Shown here piece by piece: positions 6,973-7,094 of a stretch of DNA of 7,094 nt. A program made the position numbers and the translations under genes. Origin of the DNA: a bacterium (GTDB lineage Bacteria > Actinomycetota > Thermoleophilia > Solirubrobacterales > 70-9); assembly GCA_002919115.1 (NCBI GenBank), contig PKER01000376.1, positions 1 to 7,094 of the forward strand, in the 5' to 3' direction. The notes below the pieces were generated by a model that was not told the DNA's origin, did no database searches, and saw nothing but the letters and a program-made list of their open reading frames with translations. Position 1 is the first letter of the stretch, and every line of letters begins with the position of its first letter.

Positions 6973-7015
6973 GTGAGGCGGATTTGTTCGCCTATGCCGC
7001 ACATATCCGCCTCAC
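6973..7015. repeat. 43-base imperfect palindrome downstream of the membrane protein gene
   Basis: GTGAGGCGGAT (6973-6983) and ATCCGCCTCAC (7005-7015) are a perfect 11-base inverted repeat. Inside them further bases also pair, so 17 of 21 symmetric pairs match around the centre at 6994. A transcript could fold into a long hairpin in either direction. No T-run follows on either strand, so it is not a classic intrinsic terminator, although high-GC actinobacteria often lack the T-run. It starts 38 bases after the stop of the membrane protein gene. It could be a terminator-like hairpin, a protein-binding site, or a REP-like repeat. Confidence 0.85.
6974..6995 (+). repeat. 22-base direct repeat, copy 1
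   Basis: This copy begins TGAGGCGGATTTGTTCG and ends CCTAT. It matches the copy at 7035-7056 at 21 of 22 positions; the only difference is C here against G at position 18. It forms the left half of the palindrome at 6973-7015. The distance between the starts of the two copies is 61 bases. Confidence 0.85.
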
Positions 7016-7034
7016 CTCGGGCGGCGGCGCGATC

Positions 7035-7056
7035 TGAGGCGGATTTGTTCGGCTAT
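7035..7056 (+). repeat. 22-base direct repeat, copy 2
   Basis: This copy begins TGAGGCGGATTTGTTCG and ends GCTAT, 21 of 22 identical to the copy at 6974-6995. It lacks the long right arm of copy 1; only GCCTCA at 7066-7071 pairs with its first six bases. A small palindrome, GAGGCGGCCTC, follows at 7060-7070. The short word AGGCGG recurs on the plus strand at 6976, 7037, 7061 and 7071, so the unit may continue beyond the window edge. Confidence 0.85.
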
Positions 7057-7094
7057 ATCGAGGCGGCCTCAGGCGGTCAGCGCAACAACAGCTC

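Noticed and set aside
6563..6976. Second plus-strand frame of 137 codons overlapping the membrane protein gene
   Set aside because: Arg/Ala/Gly-rich sequence in the +2 frame of a convincing hydrophobic protein; typical GC-rich shadow.
6675..7004. Minus-strand frame of 109 codons opposite the membrane protein gene
   Set aside because: Antisense shadow; it also starts within the palindrome and shows no motif.
6973..7056. The two 22-base direct repeats considered as the start of a CRISPR array
   Set aside because: Only two copies, the spacer of 39 bases is itself partly palindromic with the repeat, and no cas genes are visible.

Overview
The window is high-GC DNA carrying the first seven genes of a respiratory complex I (NADH:quinone oxidoreductase) operon, nuoABCDEFG. 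They are all on the minus strand, so the operon reads from about 6408 down to position 1, and nuoG runs off the left edge. Actinobacteria-like gene order, strong G/C at third codon positions and the protein sequences suggest a high-GC actinobacterium, possibly of the Thermoleophilia/Solirubrobacterales type. The phylum-level placement is inference from sequence feel only, since no search could be run.

Layout by position: nuoG (1-1306, 5' part only), nuoF (1303-2625), nuoE (2618-3388), nuoD (3385-4668), nuoC (4665-5222), nuoB (5243-6055) and nuoA (6046-6408), all minus strand. All neighbours overlap by 4 to 10 bases except nuoB/nuoC, which are 20 bases apart, so the set is almost certainly one transcript with coupled translation. 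A 92-base divergent intergenic region (6409-6500) separates nuoA from a plus-strand gene (6501-6935) for a small, unrecognised four-helix membrane protein. The last 159 bases have no supported gene. They hold a 43-base imperfect palindrome and a near-identical second copy of its left half 61 bases further on.

How the genes work together: NuoE, NuoF and NuoG form the NADH-oxidising module (FMN plus the N1a, N3, N1b, N4, N5 and N7 cluster motifs, all visible). NuoB, NuoC and NuoD form the connecting module that passes electrons through cluster N2 to quinone. NuoA is the first of the membrane subunits, and the rest (NuoH-N) presumably lie beyond the left edge. The presence of NuoE/F/G with intact FMN and cluster motifs argues for a true NADH-linked enzyme rather than a truncated Fpo-like or ferredoxin-linked form.

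Most of the window is ordinary complex I. The parts worth a second look are the palindromic repeat at the right edge, the unrecognised divergent membrane protein, and the extra terminal regions on NuoB and NuoE.
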